From Bradyrhizobium sp. 4 (GTDB taxonomy: Bacteria; Pseudomonadota; Alphaproteobacteria; Rhizobiales; Xanthobacteraceae), in the NCBI RefSeq assembly GCF_023100905.1, contig NZ_CP064686.1:4340001-4404000 (forward strand): 64,000 nucleotides of DNA. The letters are read 5' to 3'. Shown one piece after another: positions 59,965 through 64,000 of this stretch. Position 1 is the stretch's first letter. The number at the start of each line of letters is the position of its first letter. A program made the translations under genes and the position numbers. The notes beneath the pieces are model-generated. The model was given only the letters and a program-made list of their open reading frames with translations, did not search any database and was not told the origin of the DNA.

Positions 59965-60906
59965 ATGACCCATCACCACCTGCATTCCAGCCCCGAGACC
60001 TGTCATTGGGGCTTCTTCGAAGCCGCGCTCAAGCCCGTCCTCACCATCGCAAGCGGCGACGAGGTCACGATCGACACCATCAGCGGCGGTCCGGACATGC
60101 TACCCGACCGTGGCAAGTTTCACATTCCGCCCGAGATGCACAAGGTTCACGCCGAAAACGAGCGCATGCTGCCCGGCCACATCCTCACCGGCCCGATCGC
60201 GGTCGAGGGGGCCGAGCCCGGCGACGTGCTCGCGGTCGAGATCCTCGACGTCCAGCTCCGGCAGGATTGGGGCTGGAACATGATCAAGCCGCTGTCCGGC
60301 ACCTTGCCCGACGATTTCCACGAGACGCGCATCCTGAACATCCCGCTCGACCGGTCGCGGATGGTCGCCCGCATGCCGTGGGGGCTCGACCTGCCGCTCA
60401 AGCCGTTCTTCGGCGTGATGGGCGTTTCGCCGCCTCCGGCCTGGGGCCGCATCTCCTCGCTCGTTCCTCGCGCCATGGGCGGCAATCTCGACAACAAGGA
60501 GCTTGGCGCTGGTGCGACGCTGTACCTGCCCGTGTTCGTCCCGGGCGCGCTGTTCTCCTGCGGTGACGGCCACGGCGTGCAGGGCGACGGCGAGGTCTGC
60601 GTCACCGCGATCGAGACCGCACTCCAGGGCCGCTTCCGTCTGACGCTGCGCAAGGATCTCAGGCTCGACTATCCCCGCGGCGAGACGGAGACGCATTACA
60701 TGACCATGGCGATGGATCCCGACCTCGACCAGTGCGTGGTGCGGGCGCTGCGCGACATGATCGTGCTGCTGGGCGAGAGGCGCAATTTGTCCCGCGAGGA
60801 CGCCTATACGCTGTGCAGCCTGGCGGCCGATCTGCGGGTGACCCAGACCGTCAACGGCTCCAAGGGCATCCATTGCATGATCGAAAAGGCGATCGTGCAC
60901 GGCTGA
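59965..60906 (+). CDS. acetamidase/formamidase family protein
   Basis: The 313-residue protein belongs to the FmdA/AmdA family that hydrolyses small amides. Visible family segments are VLTIASGDEVTIDTISGG, NERMLPGHILTGPIAVEGAE, GNLDNKELGAGATLYLPVFV and SCGDGHGVQGDGEVCVTAIE. ATG 59965 is chosen; ATG 59950 is possible. It stands alone on the plus strand, divergent from the YdcF gene, and could supply ammonium. Confidence 0.92.
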   Translation: MTHHHLHSSPETCHWGFFEAALKPVLTIASGDEVTIDTISGGPDMLPDRGKFHIPPEMHKVHAENERMLPGHILTGPIAVEGAEPGDVLAVEILDVQLRQDWGWNMIKPLSGTLPDDFHETRILNIPLDRSRMVARMPWGLDLPLKPFFGVMGVSPPPAWGRISSLVPRAMGGNLDNKELGAGATLYLPVFVPGALFSCGDGHGVQGDGEVCVTAIETALQGRFRLTLRKDLRLDYPRGETETHYMTMAMDPDLDQCVVRALRDMIVLLGERRNLSREDAYTLCSLAADLRVTQTVNGSKGIHCMIEKAIVHG

Positions 60907-61106
60907 GCCGACCCGCCCTCTCCTGACCTCTCGAGGCCACGCCGCCGCCTGCCTTCTCGCGCGGCGTGTCCTGCCATGCCTGATTTCCCTCGCGATTCCA
61001 ACGAGCTAACCGAGCGTCGCAGCCTGCATTTGACTTCCGCTGCCAAACCTAAATAGAGTCTTAATCGTAACTTTTATGTACCCGCGTATGAGGCTAGCGT
61101 TTAGGC

Positions 61107-61304
61107 ATGGCCACCGAAAAAGCCGAGACTGACCGCATTCCCGTAACCTTGGCGCTCTCGACCATCACCTATCTGGAGAAGCTGGTGAGACAGGGCACCC
61201 ACGGCACCAGCGTTCCCGGCGTCGCACGTACCTTGATCGAGGAAGGCATCCGTCTCGCCATCAAGGACGGGCTTTTGTCGATTCGCGACAATGGCAGAAC
61301 GTGA
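61107..61304 (+). CDS. small hypothetical protein, ribbon-helix-helix-like
   Basis: The 65-residue protein reads MATEKAETDRIPVTLALSTI and then TYLEKLVRQGTHGTSVPGVA followed by a helix, a strand-helix-helix arrangement like small DNA-binding antitoxins. Rhizobial homologues exist by memory. No partner toxin is adjacent. It lies 72 bases before gcrA. The ribosome-binding site is weak. Confidence 0.65.
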   Translation: MATEKAETDRIPVTLALSTITYLEKLVRQGTHGTSVPGVARTLIEEGIRLAIKDGLLSIRDNGRT

Positions 61305-61376
61305 GCGCGCGCCGAACGTGAGGCGGACGGATCTCGAGAGGCGGATGGCCGACATCTGCAACCTGGGACCGCACCA

Positions 61377-61856
61377 ATGCCTGTTCTCTCACCCACCTGG
61401 ACCGACGAACGAATTGAACTTTTGAAGCAGCATTTCGAGGCTGGCCTCTCCTGCCGCGAGATCGCCGCCGACATCGGCGTCAGTCGCAATGCCGTGATCG
61501 GCAAGCTGTCCCGCCTCAATCTGACGCGCGGCCGGACCGTCGACGATCGCAAGGTTCACGACAGGGGCCTGGCACCGGCGCGCGCGCCGCGGACCGTCCC
61601 GCGGCTGCAATACGAGATGCTCGCCACGATCTATGGGGAAACCGGTGTGCCGATGGTCGCCGGTCCGATCGACGACGCCAATCGCTGCTCGCTGCTGGAG
61701 CTTGCCGAGAACCGCTGCCGCTGGCCGATCTCGACGCCCGGCGCCGACGATTTCTGCTTCTGCGGCAACTCCGCACCCGACGGCCAGTCCTATTGCGCCG
61801 GCCACAGCCGCCTCGCCTACCGGCCGAATTCCCGCGCGCGCGTCATGCGCGGCTAG
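61377..61856 (+). CDS. gcrA: GcrA cell cycle regulator
   Basis: GcrA is an alphaproteobacterial regulator that acts with sigma70 at promoters carrying methylated GANTC sites. The 159-residue protein has the N-terminal helix-turn-helix TWTDERIELLKQHFEAGLSC and GVSRNAVIGKLSRLNLTRGR, and the C-terminal zinc-like SIG: CSLLELAENRCRWPI, FCFCGNSAPDGQSYCAGH with its Cys/His pattern. A conserved, essential-type gene; no operon partner except the small gene before it. Confidence 0.95.
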   Translation: MPVLSPTWTDERIELLKQHFEAGLSCREIAADIGVSRNAVIGKLSRLNLTRGRTVDDRKVHDRGLAPARAPRTVPRLQYEMLATIYGETGVPMVAGPIDDANRCSLLELAENRCRWPISTPGADDFCFCGNSAPDGQSYCAGHSRLAYRPNSRARVMRG

Positions 61857-61902
61857 AGCCGAATTTTAGAGCCAAGTCCTGGAGCCATGGACCAAAACGA
61901 AA

Positions 61903-61934
61903 AACCTCCGGCAGGGCATTGCCGGAGGTTTCTG
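61903..61934. terminator. bidirectional hairpin after gcrA
   Basis: AACCTCCGGC and GCCGGAGGTT form a 10-base stem. TTTC follows on the plus strand and a TTTTCGTTTT run on the minus strand. It ends gcrA and could also end transcripts from the opposite side. Confidence 0.8.
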
Positions 61935-62107
61935 GAGGTTTAGCATCAAGTCAGAGCCGCAACTTTCGTCATCGGCTGAGAACTATATAGCTTAGTAACT
62001 CAGGTAAGTAAATAAATTTGTGCCGACCGAATCGCATGGCTCGTCTTCGTCGCCCGCACGGGCCGCCGGATTTTCCGAAAGCCCATCTCGCAAAAGGCCG
62101 CGCTCGT

Positions 62108-62136
62108 AAAAAGCCCCGGCGGTGTCCCGCCGGGGC
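62108..62136 (-). terminator. porin gene intrinsic terminator
   Basis: On the minus strand AGCCCCGGCGG-GAC-ACCGCCGGGGCT is followed by TTTTTA. It lies about 50 bases after the porin stop, with the tandem repeats between. Confidence 0.9.
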
Positions 62137-62145
62137 TGCGTCATA

Positions 62146-62184
62146 TCCGAAGACCCAGTCCGAAGACCAAGTCCGAAGATCAAG
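62146..62184. repeat. three-copy 13-bp tandem repeat after the porin gene
   Basis: TCCGAAGACCCAG, TCCGAAGACCAAG and TCCGAAGATCAAG lie end to end at 62146, 62159 and 62172, with two mismatches among them. They sit between the porin stop (62187) and its terminator, so they would be transcribed in the 3' untranslated region. Confidence 0.85.
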
Positions 62185-62186
62185 GC

Positions 62187-63743
62187 TTACCAGTTGCGCT
62201 GGGCGCGAACGAGCAGGCTGTAGGTGTCCTGGTCCTTCAGCTCATAGGTTGCGGCAGGCTTGGCAACGCTCGTGAGCGCCGGCGTCGTGATCACGCCCGA
62301 GTACTTCTGGTCAAGGTGGCTGTAGGTGAAGTCAGCCGAGAAGGTCAGGTTCTTGACCGGGGTCCAGCGGGTGATGACACCGATCTGGCCGATGTTGAAG
62401 TCCGGGTTGCAGGTGCCGGTCAGGGTCGCGAACGCGGCGCTGCCGCAGATCATGCCCTTGGCCGTGCCGCTGTAATTAACGGCAGCCCACGCACCATAGA
62501 GCGCCGAGTTCCAGTACGGGCTCCAGTTGTGGGTGTAGGCACCACGGAAGCCGTAGGTCTTGGTCAGCTCGAGGCCGCTGCCGGGTGCGAACACCGCGTC
62601 AGACACGCCGGCGAAGCCGATGCTCTGATACGCGCCGCCCGACCCGCCGAACATTGAGTAGTTCGTCGCCGCCAGCTCCTGGAAGTTGTACCGGCTTGCG
62701 CCGTCGGTGTAGACGCCCGAGATGTTGATCAGGTCGCCGGCACCGGTCGGGATGTTCTTGATTGACAGAGCCAGCTGGACCGCCCAGCCCCACTTGTCTT
62801 CAGGATGACCGGTAGTTTCGCTGGCGCCGTAATAGCCGACGTGGTTGTCGTGCGCGGCGACCGAGGCCTGGAACAGGCCCCAGGCCTGGTCAACGCGGAG
62901 CGTGCCGACGAGATCGGGGGCGCGGGTGCCGCCGAGATCGTTGGAGCCGTAGGCACCGCCGAGGACGCCGGTGGTGGACATGCCGGCCGTATTCCAGAGC
63001 GCGGTCTGGAACACCTGCGTCTGGTCCTGGGCCGAGACGATCGCCGTCACGCCTTGGCCGAGATCGGCGGTGTATGTGAACTGGGCAACACCGTTGGTGG
63101 TGCCGCTGCCGCCCACGAGCTGGTCGAAGTTGTTGCCGGGATAATTGATCCAGGGCGCGTCGAACTGCGACACGGCCTTACCCATGGTGAAGCCAGCGAA
63201 CTGGATGAATGCGTAGTAGACGCCGAGCGCGCCGCCCGAAATGCCGCCGTCGGTGCCGTTGATGGCGCCGCCGCTGGACCCGATCAGGCCAGTGCCCGCG
63301 GCATTGAGGCCGAGCGTGCTGCTGTACTGGGTGGCACCCGTTCCTGAGCCGGCACCGACATAATTGCCGGTCGTCCAGGTGAAGACCGCATCGAAATAGG
63401 TGCGGACAACGCCGTACTCGGTCGCGGTGCGCGTGTCGATGTTGAGATCTTCACGAGCGCGCATCGAATAATAGTTCGTCAGGCGGTTGTTCGCCGCGAA
63501 AACGTTGTTGTACTGGGCGCTGTAATTGCCGCCGGCATTGAGCGCCACTTCGGCACGCAGATAGCCGCCCAGCTTGATGCAGGTGTCGCTGCCCGGGATG
63601 TAATAGAAACCCGCACCGTAGAGCGAGCAGACCTTCACGTACTCGACCGCCTTGGCCTTGACCGGAAGATCAGCCGCCTGAGCTCCACCGACGGCGATCA
63701 GACCCGCCGCCGTGCCGAGCAAAAGGCTCTTCACCACTTTCAT
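62187..63743 (-). CDS. outer-membrane porin (Porin_2 family)
   Basis: The 518-residue protein is a rhizobial-type trimeric porin: signal peptide MKVVKSLLLGTAAGLIAVGG cut at AQA-ADLP, the family start VKAKAVEYVKVCSLYGAGFY with Cys, a GYLRAEVALNAGG strand, then a Gly/Asn-rich beta-barrel ending in YSLLVRAQRNW with a terminal aromatic residue. It forms the major solute channel of the outer membrane. The ATG has GGAGG ten bases upstream. It is longer than average for the family, with low-complexity loops (GSGTGATQYSSTLGLNAAGT). Expression may be high. Confidence 0.95.
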   Translation of the reverse strand: MKVVKSLLLGTAAGLIAVGGAQAADLPVKAKAVEYVKVCSLYGAGFYYIPGSDTCIKLGGYLRAEVALNAGGNYSAQYNNVFAANNRLTNYYSMRAREDLNIDTRTATEYGVVRTYFDAVFTWTTGNYVGAGSGTGATQYSSTLGLNAAGTGLIGSSGGAINGTDGGISGGALGVYYAFIQFAGFTMGKAVSQFDAPWINYPGNNFDQLVGGSGTTNGVAQFTYTADLGQGVTAIVSAQDQTQVFQTALWNTAGMSTTGVLGGAYGSNDLGGTRAPDLVGTLRVDQAWGLFQASVAAHDNHVGYYGASETTGHPEDKWGWAVQLALSIKNIPTGAGDLINISGVYTDGASRYNFQELAATNYSMFGGSGGAYQSIGFAGVSDAVFAPGSGLELTKTYGFRGAYTHNWSPYWNSALYGAWAAVNYSGTAKGMICGSAAFATLTGTCNPDFNIGQIGVITRWTPVKNLTFSADFTYSHLDQKYSGVITTPALTSVAKPAATYELKDQDTYSLLVRAQRNW

Positions 63744-64000
63744 ATTAAAACCTCCAAGTTGCTCATGTTACGAAGACCGGACCGTGAGGCCCCCCAGATC
63801 CCCGTCTTTCAAATCCGCTCGGCCGCTTTGCGCTTCGGACACACCCTCTTTCGATGCGAGGGACGTGAGCAAACCACCTGCAACGGGACGATCGAGTACC
63901 CCCCACCGTCACAAGCAATATGCCTGCGCCGTTCACTAATCAAAATACCTTATTTGGTAAGCTTTGTGGTTTCGCTAAACCTGTACCTTGTGCGCAACAC
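63744..64000. other. upstream region of the porin gene
   Basis: These 257 bases to the window edge should hold the porin promoter and a long leader. A short quasi-palindrome, TACCTTATTTGGTA, occurs near 63949. The AT content rises at 63930-63990. A 75-codon plus-strand frame here overlaps the porin start and is not called. Confidence 0.45.

Overview
The window looks like a chromosomal segment of a Bradyrhizobium-type alphaproteobacterium (Rhizobiales). This is inferred from the GC-rich coding bias, the nuo gene order, the sigma54-type promoter before glnB-glnA, GcrA, a Porin_2-type outer-membrane porin, DUF2842, and dispersed palindromic repeats with the core GTCATTGCGAGCG. Most genes are core metabolism or housekeeping. 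No phage, transposase, CRISPR array or integration module is visible.

Layout. 1-2045: start of the complex I operon (nuoA-B-C-D, minus strand, nuoD cut by the window edge). 2619-8662: an accessory locus with a TonB-dependent receptor, a MarR regulator, a Rieske oxygenase alpha subunit and an MFS transporter. A four-copy 12-bp repeat array built on TCTTGGAA lies between receptor and regulator, and a CCAAG/CTTGG palindrome lies in the regulator-oxygenase divergent region. 8754-13276: an FkbM methyltransferase with a SEC-C tail, tRNA-Asp, an HU protein, peptidase T, and a 24-residue membrane peptide gene paired with a larger membrane protein. 13397-20230: a heavy-metal efflux operon (His/Cys-rich small protein, CzcC-B-A, CDF transporter). 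20308-21821: a methyltransferase, tRNA-Val and a GFA-family protein. 21901-28922: the proteostasis cluster tig-clpP-clpX-lon, preceded by tRNA-Leu.

29075-37976: a multicopper-oxidase-fold protein that has lost most copper ligands, NAD(P)HX repair enzyme, glnB-glnA with a sigma54-type promoter, a glutamine amidotransferase, and small membrane or hypothetical genes. 38034-45937: a GGDEF diguanylate cyclase with an I-site, rplM-rpsI, acyl-CoA genes, a CoA-binding protein, metY, heme A synthase and DUF2842. 45959-55108: an exopolysaccharide block with a polysaccharide deacetylase-like protein lacking its metal-site residues, a FemAB/CelD-type acyltransferase, a Wzz/GumC co-polymerase with a kinase-like tail lacking the Walker lysine, a GT4 glycosyltransferase, a polyprenyl-phosphate sugar transferase and an O-antigen-ligase-family protein. 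55077-60906: a second MarR-controlled locus (monooxygenase, saccharopine-dehydrogenase-like protein, DUF169), then a YdcF protein and an acetamidase/formamidase. 61107-64000: a small protein, GcrA, and a porin with a 13-bp triple repeat just beyond its stop codon.

The most promising non-routine items are the 12-bp CTTGG array linking MarR, receptor and oxygenase, the probable pseudoenzymes (multicopper oxidase, deacetylase, kinase-like tail), the 24-residue membrane peptide, an intrinsic terminator with no gene before it, and a YdcF gene that seems to start at a non-ATG codon. Family names come from recognition of motifs by eye; no database search was run.
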